Shown here piece after piece: positions 12,482 through 24,052 of a DNA stretch of 64,000 nucleotides. The DNA is from Fratercula arctica. Its lineage: Eukaryota; Chordata; Aves; Charadriiformes; Alcidae. The DNA lies in the NCBI GenBank assembly GCA_947846985.1, contig CANTUZ010000002.1:150159889-150223888 (forward strand), given 5' to 3'. The notes beneath the pieces are model-generated. The model made no database searches, had not been told where the DNA came from, and worked only from the letters and a program-made list of their open reading frames with translations. Every line of letters begins with the position of its first letter. The stretch's first letter is position 1. Position numbers and translations under genes: made by a program.

Positions 12482-14236
12482 GCTTACTACCTCTGCAGAC
12501 TAGGCCATGTCTGTCCTCCCAGCAAGTCACGGCAAAAGCACGTGATGAATCTCGAGAGGAGGACAGGGCTGAGTTATGCCCACAGTGAACCTTACATGGT
12601 AGCAGGTGCCTGACCTATGGAATGGGTGCAAGAAAGACCTCGCGTTAAAAAAGAGCCATTTCTTTTTGGCTTTTCATCTCAGATTCTGCAACCTGACTTT
12701 TAAACGTGCATGTGGAGAGGTATTTGCAGCTTTTTATCTTTGTAGGTAGCACCGCAAAGAAGGGCTCGTGCATCAAACCAGGAATCTCATCTGAAATTCC
12801 CAAAATCGCCAGGGACTTGTCTATGAATTTGGCTTCAAGGAGCATTAGCAAGTAGGGTTCATCTCACCTAACTTTAGTTAGTCAGTCTTTATCTGAGCTT
12901 CCTCTGATGGTTGACAGAGGGAAACGGCAGCTTTTAGGGTGTGCTGCATCATTGTAGCTGCCTGGTTTAGACTGGGATGGAGAATCCCTGGGTAGAGCCC
13001 ATGAAGAGACACTGCAGATATTTACTGCTTGTCAGGTGTATCCCACTAAAATAATGGAGCAGAATCCATCCTTAGACTTGCAATTTCTTGTTCTCAAAGC
13101 CGTGTCACTTTTCTATCTGTGCAAACTTGACTTTAGCTATTTTTTCTGTTCACGATGGTTATAAATTGAATTTACGTGTAATAAAAGATGCTGTCCACAA
13201 GCATAAAAGAACAACTGATGATTCATGACTTCTATTTCTGTAACTTCTCACTTCCAGAGTATCTATTTGACAAACTGTGAATCATGTACATTGGCCTGGA
13301 TGGATATACTTAGCTCTGATTTGTACAGTGAGATGTAAATAATCAGTTAATTAAATGAAAATTTTCTCTGGGAATTGCTGCCTCCCCTCTCTCCCCTTTC
13401 CCCTCCCTTCCTTCTGCTTTAACTCACCACTGCTCAAAGGCATGATCCTGTCGCCTGACAACCCAAAATCATGCCACACACCTACGCCGGCAGCAGCGTT
13501 TCGTTCAGGACCATCGGTAGGTATGAAGACTGGAGCTGCCCATGAATTGCTGCAGAAACATGGTACCAGGACTAGTTATGAGCAATGGGGCATTTAATTT
13601 TACATCCCTGCTCAAAAAAGTACTTCCTGCCCCATGCTGCAACTGTGCTGGCTCGGAGAGAAGGACACTTGCGACATTCTTTAATATCACTTTGTTTTCC
13701 TGCAGAAGCCCCTGCAAGGTACCGGCCAAAGCTCTGCTTTGACAGATGAGCTTGAAAGGGCAGATTTGCATCCTGCTAACTCTAAAATTCATGAAATATC
13801 TGTGTAAGGAAGGATGTGTGCGAGTCATCCCCTGACGGCTGAGTGCAGCCATAGATAGCTGTGATCACCCCCCGAGAACATGAATTTTGTCTGATCTTGC
13901 TGAGCTGGTTGGGTCTTGCCTGCTACTTGCTATGGTCTCATTAACACCTACTGACAGATGTTTTCCTCTCGGTTTGGCCAGGGGTGTCGGCTTGTCAATA
14001 GGCAATGCTGAACGCAGACGTGTGTCAGCTTTTGGCAATTTTATGCAGTTTGGCTCTAGAAGGATTAAACTCTGCTCGTAACGCAAAGTAAGGTAACTGT
14101 TGTGAATTCAGATGGAGACCTGTTGTGTGCAGTTGTGTATTTGGTTAAAAAATTCTGAGCACTGAGGCTTTGTAAAAGAGGATATTTGTCATTTTTCGTA
14201 AAGCAGAAGCAGTGAAGGCAGTAGATTGCTTCTGTT

Positions 14237-15348
14237 TTCCTCATGGAAAAACTGGCTGCTCATGGCCTGGATGAGCATACGATCTGCTGGATCAAGCCCT
14301 GGCTGGATGAACGGTCTCAAAGAGTGGTGGTCAATGGAGTTAAATCCAGCTGGCGGCTGGTCACAAGTGGTGTTCCTCAGGGCTCAGTGTTGGGACCATT
14401 TCTGTTTAACGTCTTTATTGATGATCTTGATAAGGACATAGAAAGTTTGCAGATGACACCACGTTAAGCGGGAGTGTTGATCTACATGAGGATAGGGAGG
14501 CTCTACAGAGAGACTTGGATAGAGTGGATCGATGGGCCAACGCTAATGGAATGAGCTCCAACAAGGCCAAGTGCCAGGTCTTGCACTTGGGCCACAACAA
14601 CCCCATGCATCTCTACAGGCTTGGGGAAGTGTGGCTGGAGAGCTGCCCTGCAGAAAAGGACCTGGGGGTTCTAATTGACAAGCGGCTGAATATGAGCCAG
14701 AAGTGTGCCCGGGTGGCCAAGAAAGCCAGTGGCATCCTGGCTTGTATTAGAACTAGTGTGACCAGCAGAAATAGGGAGGTGATTGTCCCCCTCTACTCAA
14801 CACTGGTGAGGCCACACCTTGAGTATTGCGTCCAGTTTTGGGCACCTCAATACGAGAGAGAAATAGAGGTGCTGGAGTGAGTACAGAGGAGGGCAACGAA
14901 GCTGGTGAAGGGCCTGGAGAATAAATCTTATGAGAAGCGATTGAAGGAGCTGGGACTGTTTAGTTTGAGGAAGAGGAGGCTGAGGGGAGACCTCGTCACT
15001 CTCTACAACTACTTGAAAGGACATTGTGGAGAGGTTGGTGCTAGTCTCTTCTCACAGGTAATTAGCGATAGAACAAGAGGGAATGGCTTTAAGCTGCAAC
15101 AGGGTAGGTTTAGACTGGACATTAGGAAAAAATTCTTCACAGAAAGAGTGGTCAGACCCTGGACATAGGCTGCCCAGGGAGGTGGTGGAGTCACCATCCC
15201 TGAATGTGTTTAAGAGTCGTTTAGATGTGGTGTTAGGGGATATGGTGTAGGGGAGAACTTTGTAGAGTGGGGTTGATGGTTGGACTCCATGATCCCAAGG
15301 GTCTTTTCCAACCTAAATGATTCTATGATTCTATTCTATGATTCTATG
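14237..15348 (+). mobile_element. CR1 LINE, longest younger copy, spans RT catalytic core to 3' end
   Basis: Non-LTR retrotransposon fragment of about 1.1 kb. ORF2 begins inside the reverse transcriptase ([10 protein letters not shown]) and runs through [15 protein letters not shown] to a loop where roughly 14-20 nt are lost. The F-A-D-D-T catalytic motif at 14446-14460 is intact but out of frame with the upstream part. The C-terminal frame then runs to a TGA at 14878-14880, which stands where close copies have a codon before VQRRAT; C-to-T decay of CGA would explain it. A second frameshift lies near 15165. The 3' UTR has a stem-loop (GGTTGGA ... TCCAACC, about 15280-15312) and ends in octamer repeats at 15319-15348. 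The copy is non-functional. Confidence 0.96.
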
Positions 15349-15656
15349 TGCATCCTTTCTCCTCACTTCCCTGTTACCCCAAACAGAGCACTCCTCGCAC
15401 ACATAGGGGAAGGAGCTCTCCTCTAGAAAGCAAAGTCTGGGATGGGCAAAGAGTCCTGCAGTATCAGTCTCCTGCACTCAATTGTATCAAGCTGGGTTCT
15501 TTTAGAAAGGAGAAGGATCTTTAAGATACAGGCTTTGTCTAGATGCAAACTGTACCATGCTGTTGGATGTCTTGGAATGATAAACAGGCATTTAATAATT
15601 CACATGACTGATTTCTACCTGTGACAGAATTCAGGTCTGTCACTAATAAACTGAAT
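15349..15656. other. Spacer between CR1 and LTR
   Basis: About 300 bp of apparently unique sequence with nothing recognisable in it. Confidence 0.5.
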
Positions 15657-16775
15657 TGTGTTTGCATGGCAAGGTTTTGTTAGCATCAGGGCTACAAGGG
15701 TGGCTTCTGTGAGAAGCTGCTAGAAGCTTCCCCTGTGTCCAATAGAGCCAATGCCAGATGTCTCCAAGACGGACCAACCGCTGGCCTAGCAGCGACAGTG
15801 GTAGCACCTCTGGGATAACAAATTCCAGAAGAGGGGAAAAAAAACCCCTGCACAATAGCAGCCAGAGAGAGGAGTGAGAATATGAGAGAGCAACAACTCT
15901 GCAGACACCAAGGTCAGTGGAGAAGGAGGGGAAGAAGGTGCTCCAAGCACAGGAGCAGAGATTCCCCTGCAGCCTATAGTGAAGACCATGGTGAGGCAGG
16001 CTGTCCCACTGCAGCCCATGGAGGTCCATGGAGGAGCAGATTCCACCTGCAGCCCATGGAGGACCCCACACCAGAGCAAATGGATGTGCCCAAAGGAGAC
16101 TGGGACCCCATGGGAAGGTTCAGGCTGGAGCAGGCTCCTGGCAGGACCTGTGGACCCATGGAGAGAGAAGCCCACACTGGAGCAGGTTTGCTGGCAGGGC
16201 TTGTGACCCCATGGGGGACGCACGCTGGAGCAGTCTGTTCCTGAAGGACTGCACCTCGTGGAAGGGTGCTGGAGCAGTTCCTGAGGAACTACAGCCCTTG
16301 GGAAGGACTCACGTTGGAGAAGTTTGTGGATGACTGTCTCCCATGGGAGGGACCCCACTCTGGAGCAGGGGCAGAGTGTGAGGAGTCCTCCCCCTGAGGA
16401 GGAAGGAGTGGCAGAGTCAACATGTGATGAACTGACCACAACCCCCATTCCCTGTCCCCTTGCACCGCTGGAGGGAGGAGGTAGAGAAGCTGTGAGTGAA
16501 GTTGAGCCCGGGAAGAAGGGAGGGCTGGGGGGAAAGTGTTTTAAGATTTGGTTTTATATTTCATTACCCTACTCTGATTTTGATTGGTAATACATTTTTT
16601 TTTCCCCCAAGTCTAGTCTGTTTTGCCTGTGATAGTAATCGGTGAGTGATCTCCCTGTCCTTAACTCAGCCCAGGAGCTTTTCATTGTATTTTGTCTCCT
16701 TTGTCCAGCTGAGGAGTGAAGTGATAGAGCAGCTTGGCTGGGCACCTGGTGTCCAGCCAGGGTCAACCCACAACA
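15657..16775 (+). mobile_element. Solo LTR of an avian endogenous retrovirus
   Basis: A block of about 1.12 kb that starts TGTG and ends AACA, matching the TG...CA rule. It contains sequence I recognise as a long LTR common in bird genomes. Features in order: a GC-rich 5' third; a run of imperfect units around CTGGAGCAG at about 16125, 16177, 16225, 16269, 16314 and 16360 (spacing 44-52 bp); a purine-rich stretch; then a T/C-rich 3' third. AATACA at about 16588 sits where a polyadenylation signal would be expected and is probably a decayed AATAAA. No internal viral genes flank it, so it is solo. No clean target-site duplication is visible (GAAT before, TACG after). Open frames inside it are by-products of the GC-rich repeats. 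The exact ERV class is not assigned. Confidence 0.85.
16020..16370. repeat. Imperfect tandem units inside the LTR
   Basis: At least six degenerate units of 44-52 bp, each with a CCCATGG/CCCGTGG-like piece and a CTGGAGCAG-like piece. Unit divergence is high, so the array predates this insertion and belongs to the LTR family rather than being a local expansion. Confidence 0.75.
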
Positions 16776-17639
16776 TACGCCTTGGCAGCATTCCCTTGAT
16801 CTTGATGCACCAGTCAGGGATTTGGTCTCAAACAGCTGAAGACAGCAGGTGATGTCCCTGCAGTAAACTGGAGAAGCACGAATAAATGTCTCACAAGTCT
16901 GTGGCTTTATCACTTTTTAATGTTCCATCTGCCTAGGATTTACCTTTGTACTCATAAATCCTGTGACAGTCTTGAAGACCAAACCAAGCTGCCAGGAAGA
17001 TATGATGTGCCACGATCTTCCCTCCCAGTTCCTCTCTCTCCTCCCTTTTCCTCCCAAAAGGGTTTTTTTCTGGACACATTTTTCCTGCTGTAAACCCTAA
17101 GCCACAGAGCCAGTGGCACGAAATGGTCACAGCTTAGAATTATGTGTGGCTGAACCTAGTCTGATGGGTGCAGATGCTCCCAGCATCTTCTAATTTACCA
17201 GCATGGATGTATCTTAGGGGTCTCCCCACGGACTGGTGCTACACCACATGAGCCTTGTTCAGAAAAAAAAGGAGATTTAAAAAAGAAATGAGCAAAATGG
17301 GCCACGAGAGGCAGGAGTGAGCTGGTACCAAATGCGATGAAGAGGCAGAGGTAGGGACCAGGCTGTGAGGGGCAGGAGACGTGTTGATGGACAGGCAGAA
17401 GGAAGAGCCAGTAGAGGCAGGCAAGGAGACATAGGAATGGCAAGTGATCTTTGCAGCAGCAATTTGAATGGACATGTGCCAGGAAAGATTTCATTTGTCA
17501 GGGGTGGAAGGAAGGATGTTGCGGTGAGACTTGAGACGATGTGATGTTTAGCTGAGTGGATGGAGGGGAAAGGCTGTATCTCGGCCATGGTATGAAGGAA
17601 GAGTCTGGAAGGCTTCAGCATAGCCTGGAAGTAATTGAG
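16776..17639. other. Unique region, no gene recognised
   Basis: No repeat family or convincing gene. A 129-codon frame on the minus strand (17277-17666) runs into the old CR1 tail at its right end and looks like chance. Confidence 0.45.
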
Positions 17640-17728
17640 GGATGCCCTGTGGCCTCCGTTATGCACAAGGTCAGATTAGATAATCACGGTGGTCCCTCCT
17701 GAGTTTCACATCTATAAATCTGTGAAAT
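17640..17728 (+). mobile_element. Old CR1-lineage 3' tail fragment
   Basis: A fragment of about 90 bp matching the 3' end of the older CR1 lineage found in reptiles and birds: GGTCAGATTAGATAATCAC, then GGTCCCTCCTG, ending in ATCTATAAATCTGTGAA, which stands for the family's ATCTATGAATCTATGAA tail. It is strongly diverged from the younger CR1s in the window, whose tails are built on ATTCTATG. Confidence 0.7.
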
Positions 17729-18044
17729 AGGAGCTTTAAACTATGATGAAGGGCTGAGTCCTTGGAGCATCACACTGAAAGCCCAGAGTACCCTGAGATA
17801 TTGGCCTTTAATACTGCGATTTGGGGGTAAAGGAAATCTATTTCAGGAGTTTTTTGTTTTGGTTTGTTTCTTTTTTTTAAGGTTTATTTCATCTACCTGG
17901 TTTTACAGGAAGAGTCTATAAAAAAACACTAATAAAATATTTAAAGCTCTCTAAATATCGCTAAAAGAGTCTTTTCATAACATATGTTGCATAAACAGCC
18001 TGGGTGCTGCAGGGATGTGATATACAGACCTCATCGCTTTGATA
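17729..18044. other. AT-rich spacer
   Basis: About 315 bp between two fragments of the old CR1 lineage, in opposite orientations. Nothing recognised. Confidence 0.4.
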
Positions 18045-18850
18045 GTTTCATAGATTTCACAGCCAGAAGGCACCACCATGGTGGTTTCCTCTGCCCTCCT
18101 ACATAATGCAGACCATGGAGCTTCGCCCAGCAATTCCCACACCGATACACGAGCTACATCATGTAGAAAGACATCCACACTTAATTTAAAGATCTTTTTG
18201 GGTGATGGAGAATCTACCATATCCCATGTCAGCTCCTCCAGTGGTTAATTACAAGGTCATTAAGGAGAAAAATGTGCCTCGTTTTCAACTTGAATTTTTT
18301 TTTTTTAGCTCCAGTCTCTTCCTGGCTTATACGCCTTTGCTAGATTAAGTAATCCTCTGATACTGCATTCCTCCTCCATGTATAGATACTTATAGATCTT
18401 GATCAATTAATCTCTTTTACTCCTCTTTGATAATATAAATGGATTGTACTCCTTTGGGTCATTGTAAGATATGCTTTCCATCAGTCTTATAGCCCTTCCC
18501 CCAAGCTTTCTCAGTTTTTCAACACGATTTTTAAGCGTTGACAGCTGAACTGGACTATTTTTTGTCTCATTAATGTCAGATATAGAGCTAATACATTTCC
18601 CCTACCACTCAATATTCCCATTTATACATCCTAGGGTCATATTAGCCCTTTTAGCAAGATGATCACATGGGGAACTCGTATTCAGTTGTTTATCCATTGT
18701 GACCTCTAAAGTAAACAGCTAAGAACAGCTTCCTGAGCATTCCATCTCTAAAAACTCCCATGGGATCACTCTGCATTTGCAACTTCTCTTTGGAGACCTG
18801 ACATTTAACTGCCTCATAATCCATTTAAAATGTGCCATATTGATTTTTTA
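18045..18850 (-). mobile_element. Old CR1-lineage LINE, minus strand, degenerate
   Basis: Recognised in antisense as the 3' portion of the old reptile/bird CR1 lineage. The first part matches its 3' UTR (TTTCATAGATTTCACAGCCA, then the GCCAGAAGG and CATAATGCAGACCATGGAGC blocks), followed by GATGGAGAATCTACCATATC and CAGTGGTTAATTAC. The order continues through TAGATACTTATAGATCTTGA to a segment equivalent to the ORF2 C-terminal region (CAACACGATTTTTAAGC, CATCCTAGGGTCATATTAGC) and ends near 18850. Many indels and stops are present and no frame survives. A T12 run at 18295-18306 interrupts it. Divergence is far greater than in the younger CR1 next door at 18967. Confidence 0.72.
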
Positions 18851-18966
18851 CAGTGCTACCATTCAAAACGAAATGAATGGCAGAACGCAACTCCCTGAAT
18901 CGCTCAGATGCTTCCCAAGCACCTATTTCCATGGAGACACATGACCACATTTTCTGTTTCACCAAG

Positions 18967-19697
18967 TTATAGGCTGGGCAGTGACTGGCTTGAGAGCAAC
19001 CCTGAAGAAAAGGACTTGGGGGTGCTGCTGGACGAGAGGCTCAACATGAGCCGTCAGTGCGCACTCGCAGCCCGGAAAGCCAATCGTATCCTGGGCTGCA
19101 TCAGGAGAAGCATGGCCAGCAGGTCGAGGGAGGTGATTCTCCCCCTCTACTCCACTCTCGTGGGACCCCACCTGGAGTACTGCATCCAATTCTGGAGCCC
19201 CCAACTACAAAAGAGATAGGGACGTGCTGGAATGTGTCCAGAGAAGGGCCACGAGGATGATCAGAGGGCTGGAGCACCTCTCCCATGAGGACAGACTGAG
19301 AGAGTTGGGGTTGTTCAGTCTGGAGAAAAGAAGGCTCCAAGCAGATCTTATAGTGACCTACCAGTATCTTAAGGGGGCCTACAGGAAAGCTGGTGAGGGA
19401 CGTTTTAGGATGTTGGGTAGTGGTAGGACTAGAGGGAATGGCTTAAAACTAGAGATGGGATGATTCAGACTGGACGTTAGGAAGAAGTTCTTCACCATGA
19501 GGGTGGTGAGACACTGGAACAGGTTGCCCAGAGAGGGGGTGGATGCCCCATCCCTGGAAGTTTTTAAGGCCAGGCTGGACGGGGCTCTGAGCAACCTGGT
19601 CTAGTGGGAGGTGTCCCTGCCCGTGGCAGGGGGGTTGGAACTAGATGATCTTTAAGGTCCCTTCCAACCCTGACAATTCCATGATTCTATGATTCTA
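18967..19697 (+). mobile_element. CR1 LINE, 5'-truncated, plus strand (sister of the copy at 36047)
   Basis: ORF2 C-terminus from the [16 protein letters not shown] block, through [16 protein letters not shown] and [14 protein letters not shown], to a frameshift near 19200 (an extra C and a changed ATG give a TAG at 19217-19219). The downstream frame ([25 protein letters not shown]) runs to a TGA at 19461-19463, about 50 codons before the family's usual stop. The 3' UTR stem-loop is at about 19630-19669 and the octamers end at 19697. It is very similar to the 36047-36790 copy, which has the same TGA. Non-functional. Confidence 0.95.
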
Positions 19698-21689
19698 AGT
19701 TGTAACTCAGGCAGCTCGGCACCTTGTCTGGGAGCAAGTGAACGTGCAGCCACCCCACCTCCCATTTCTGATGAAGGTTTTTTGCTTCTCCAAGTCTATA
19801 ATGGGAAGCAAAGGAAACTGGAGCAAAAATGTCAGCCATGAGCTCTGAAAAAACCAGAGAAGCTAAAAGTGATTTACAGATAATGCTTTCAGAGATGGTA
19901 GAGCTGTTGGTTTTGTGCCTGGATGCCAGTGCCTCTTGATGTCTTTCAGGGAATATTTTAAGACAATATCCTACACTCAGGGGGTCCCAAACTGGCACAT
20001 GGAGAAGTACCAGTCTGAAAATCCCATATAAATGCCCTGCTGCTAGTGCTTGAAACCACACTGCTTTTAGAGTGGTTTTAATTTAAGTTTAATGGGGAGG
20101 GGTGTGTGACTGGTGACCCAAGAGACACGCTCAAGCCTGGGGGTGGTCCTTGGTCCACTGCGTTTGGGTAATATTCCAGACAGTCTTGGTTTTCCTGTTG
20201 GTTGCCACATCTCTCATGGGATTAGCAGAACACTGTCCAAAAGGTCCATATTTTGGGACCTGTTATGGGACTAATAACACAGAGAAAGAGAGGAAGCACA
20301 AAGAAAGCTTATTTTTCCCTACCTAATATTGGACAACTCAGGGAAGTGGAGGAGGGGGAGAAGAGCTACTTCCCCAGGGTGAAATGAGCAGCTGTTGTCT
20401 CCAGGTGGAATTAGGCACTGGGAACCCAGGCTCCTGCAATTCCTCATGTTTCTGGCCAAGTTCTACCTCCCAAGAACTGCGAAAACCAGGCCGAGTCAGG
20501 GACACCAGGGACGTGTACAAAAGCAGCTAGCGTAACAGTATCCTTTATGCTCTGAGTTAGAGCTTAAGCAAGGCAGAAATAACCCTGCATTTTCCCCAAA
20601 GTACTAAAATTTCTTGCTGTAGCAACAACAGGCAGGGGCTTATCTGGCCGTCCTGCACGTGGGAGCATTTTCATTGTGCAAACACTTGCAGCTGCCCTTT
20701 TCACGTGGGGCAACTTTTGCAGCTAAATAAAATTGTTAAAATGAATTAATCAGCTTAGTACAATGGTTCCCAATATTTTCCATAAAGCAATTTGCCTCCC
20801 ACGTAGCCTGCGTCTCCATCCCGCCGCGCAGCACGGAGGAGAGCCGCAGGGCCCCTCGGGCTGAGCATCCGGCGCTTGGCGCCGACCGTGCTCTCCCGTC
20901 TCGCCCTGGAAAGTGCTGGAGCGGAGTGTTCGAGCTGAGACTTATGATGTGCCCTGGAGTGCTTCATTTCTCTGCAGTAAAACTCCCCAGTGAAGGGAAA
21001 GCGTTTTTCCTAATCAGCCGACAGCTTTTGGTGGAGGCCGGAGATGACCACGCGCACCCTCTCAGCCTGCCCTCTGCAGCAGAGGGCTGAAGCTCTCAAG
21101 GCTTTGGCCAGCTGGCTATAAAATGTTACCTCTTTTCAGCTTATAAGTGGGCTAAAAATAATATTTTTTTTCTTTTTTAACCCCCTCATTTCAAGGCTCT
21201 TCTCCACCTAGCCCTAATACCCAGATGGTGCCCAGCAAAGACCAGATGAAAGCCTGGATATTGGAGGTGGGCTGAAGCGCGATCCTCACCCCGACCCTAA
21301 AGGGTGTCACCCCTTTTATGCTCTTAGTCTCACTAATTGCTGCTATTTGTCACTGTATAGCACAGGAATTGGACTCTGGATAAGCGTGGTGGTGATTTTG
21401 GGTGAGAAGATGGGCCTGGTCCCTGCTGTCACCCCAGGCTCTGCCTCTGCACCTGGACCGGCCGCGTCAGTGGATGTGTCCCAGTTTCTCAGCTGACAGC
21501 CTGATGTATTGACTTAAATGAGGCTGGAATTACCCACAGCTACATGGCAGTATGTTTCTACCTTGAAAAGGTAGAAAAAAGAAGAGCTAAATTCGGTTCC
21601 AGTTGAAATGTAAAGTAATGACAATTAACAAAGTTAACTCTTTGCTTCCTGTTCAAGTCTTACCTGCAGAAAAATTGTTCTGAAAGAGA
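19698..21689. other. Unique region with a CpG-dense patch
   Basis: About 2 kb with no gene or repeat recognised. It contains the CpG-dense patch at 20811-20935, annotated separately. Confidence 0.45.
20811..20935. promoter_or_regulatory. Small CpG-dense patch
   Basis: By hand count about 17 CpG dinucleotides lie in roughly 125 bp of about 65 percent G+C, at or above the number expected from base composition, whereas flanking DNA is CpG-poor. It is not inside a recognised CR1 or LTR. It could be a small unmethylated regulatory island or simply a GC-rich hotspot. It is shorter than the usual 200-bp island threshold. Confidence 0.35.
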
Positions 21690-21980
21690 TTTTGGTAGAC
21701 AGCCTGGCCCATCCTCCTGCCCTGCCACAGGGTCAGGCTTGCTGATGGATGCTTGTTGAAGCTGTTCTCCATCGTTTTAAGCAGTCCCTACTGTTTCAGC
21801 ATCCCTGTTCCTAGAAAGCTGTTCCTAGTGTCCAGTGTTCATCCTTCTTGCTGCCGTGTCAGCCCATCGCTCCAGCACAGCCACGAGGAACAGGTTGATC
21901 TCCACGTTGCCCTCGAACAAACCTGTAGCGGTTTGTCCTCTGCTTTACCTCCTCCTAAAGCCAGTGCCTTGGTGCCATTT
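21690..21980 (-). mobile_element. Degenerate older CR1 3' fragment, minus strand
   Basis: Antisense resemblance to the 3' UTR and ORF2 C-terminal part of an old avian CR1. The blocks fall in the right order: GATGCTTGTTGAAGCTGTTC, CAGCATCCCTGTTCCTAGAA, GTGTCCAGTGTTCATCC, TCAGCCCATCGCTCC and GAGGAACAGGTTGATCTCC. Identity is low and indels are frequent, so limits are approximate. Open frames across it have no coding meaning. Confidence 0.5.
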
Positions 21981-22424
21981 AGTTAAAGCAAAACTGCTTC
22001 ACCTGAAAGTGTGTTTTTCATGTGCAGTAATTCAGTGTATTTCCCACGTGATGTTAACAACAGCAGAAGGCAAGAAATCCCGTCAGGTGCAGAAAAGCAA
22101 GGAGAAGGCAATGACAAGGCAGTGACATGAATGAGACAAACGAGTGCACAAAAGGGGAATACACCTCAGACAAACTGAGTGCGGGCCGATATGACACCTC
22201 ACCCATGAATGTGTCACGCCATGCACTGAGATTCTGACAGATCCACGCCTGGGTGCCGCGAGAGCTAAACCTCAGAGAAGCATGAGCTGTAGATGGCACC
22301 TTCTTGTCTCCCCAATAAAGTGTGGGGTTTTTTGTACCAAGATGCCTGGTCTGTTCAAATCAATCCCACTTGCAACACAATCTTCTTGGAAGACTTACAG
22401 TTTCTCTGTTGAGTTTCAATGTTT

Positions 22425-22560
22425 AACCGTGATAGGTAAATGTAGTTCCCATTTTACAGATAATGTAAGACATTACATGAATGGGACATGAAGAGATGAT
22501 GCGAGGGAACTTGCTCTTTCAGATATAGCAGGTCAATGGTGGGATTGGGACCTTCACTTG
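22425..22560 (+). mobile_element. MIR-like SINE fossil
   Basis: The order of blocks follows the conserved core and 3' part of a MIR (CORE-SINE): TTCCCATTTTACAGATAATG, then a decayed GGGACATGAAGAGATG, GGAACTTGCTC, a short AGCAGGTCAATGG part and GGGATTGGGACC at the end. The element predates birds and is heavily diverged here, so a degenerate match is all that can be expected. Confidence 0.5.
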
Positions 22561-24052
22561 GGTTTTCCAGGGTTGTACTTCATTCACTGGACTTCATTAT
22601 GGACTACGGACATTTGCTCCCTTCACAAGGCTTTGCTCAAATGAGCACAGATACACTCGGATTACAAGGTCCCAGTTCAGGAATCCAATTTTTGGACATG
22701 GCACTGGAGCCCAAGGGTTCAAGCAGCGTGACCTAAGCCTGTAACCCACGATAGCTGGCCAGGGTAAGGCAAGCTCTGACAGTCCCGCGGGACATACATG
22801 GATATAACATAAGATTATGCAAGTTGCATGAAGGACTAATTGTCACTGGAAGGAAAACAACCAAAAAAACCAAATTGCACAACCGGTTGCTCCACCGATG
22901 ACTTGTGAGTAACAAACTACAACCCCATTGGTGAGATTTAAAATGCAAAACCCATACGCATACATGGGGAAGCTCCTTCTTCACAGCATCAGTAGCTATT
23001 TTCTCTGTCTCCAGGGAGGAGTTTTTCATTATCACAGTAGCTGCTGTTTCATTATAAAGCAGATCTGATTTAGGTGGTATATTGTTTATAATGTAAATAA
23101 TCTTAGTGTGCAGCACTCAGAGTAGCAATAATATGGTGCCACTGTAACCCCTATGGGGACCCCGACGGTGAAAAGGACACATGACATAGAAACTGTTTTC
23201 TTTACTTGTATGATTGGTCTCATTTCCTTCAGCCTGAGATGTAACGTGCACAGATTTGTACTACACCGGAGCTTGCCCTGCTAACATGTTCTTCTCACTG
23301 ACAAAGATTATGGAGTAGAAAGCTTTTTAAAGATATAAACAGAATTTAGCAAATTGCAGCCCAATCACGAGATGTTACAATCAAAAACATGATTTATGAT
23401 TTTTTTAGATGACAATTTATCTCGACTTTGTCAGTTATACTGCACACTATATAATTTCATTCTGTTATTTTGTATTAAGCCCAGTATTTTGCATTTGACC
23501 AAAACATGTCATCAGTCTCTACCTCACAAATGCGAGAACATTCAGAATTACGGCTGAAAAGGAAAAAACCACACATATATGGGAGAGCATAATACCATGC
23601 TGGAATTTCAGCATCAGTTTTTCTGAAAAGTACCTTATCTACTGACTTAAGTTACTCTCATGCCATAAATGCTGAGAATAAGTGGGGAGCGGGGTGGGAA
23701 TGAGATGCCATGCACCATGAACAGTCTAGTACCTGCTTCTTTCGTGGTTTGGTCCCCTTAGAAGATGCTTCGCTGCTTACAAGGGCATCCCTCAAGTTTA
23801 GAGAAATAAGGGCAACGAAAGCAGACTACTTCCTCGTAGCGCGCGGTGTCTGCTCGCAGTCGCATTGCACTAAATCCTGGTAAATGGAGTCAAGTCAGCG
23901 CAGTTGGTCTGGATTTACACCCAGACCCTGCCGAGAGGAACAGAGCCCTTTTCTTGGTTAACACCTTCTGCTACTTATGGACACGCTGCATTTACGCAGC
24001 ACCTGTACCGCCGTACAGCAAACCACTGCGCAGACCTGAAGTGTCTTCATCA
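22561..24052. other. Unique region, no gene recognised
   Basis: About 1.5 kb of moderately AT-rich sequence. Short frames on both strands, no family match, no repeat recognised. Confidence 0.45.

Larger units (their letters stand above)
10693..14236. other. Unique region, no gene recognised
   Basis: About 3.5 kb without a recognised repeat apart from the T26 tract at 11635 and a perfect hairpin at 12444-12481. Short open frames on both strands look like chance. Confidence 0.45.

Noticed and set aside
15319..15348. Repeated ATTCTATG units as a microsatellite or CRISPR-like repeat
   Set aside because: This is the normal terminal octamer of CR1, seen at the end of nearly every younger copy in the window.
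15882..16590. Several overlapping open frames in both directions
   Set aside because: All lie inside the solo LTR and follow its GC-rich internal units, so they are not genes.
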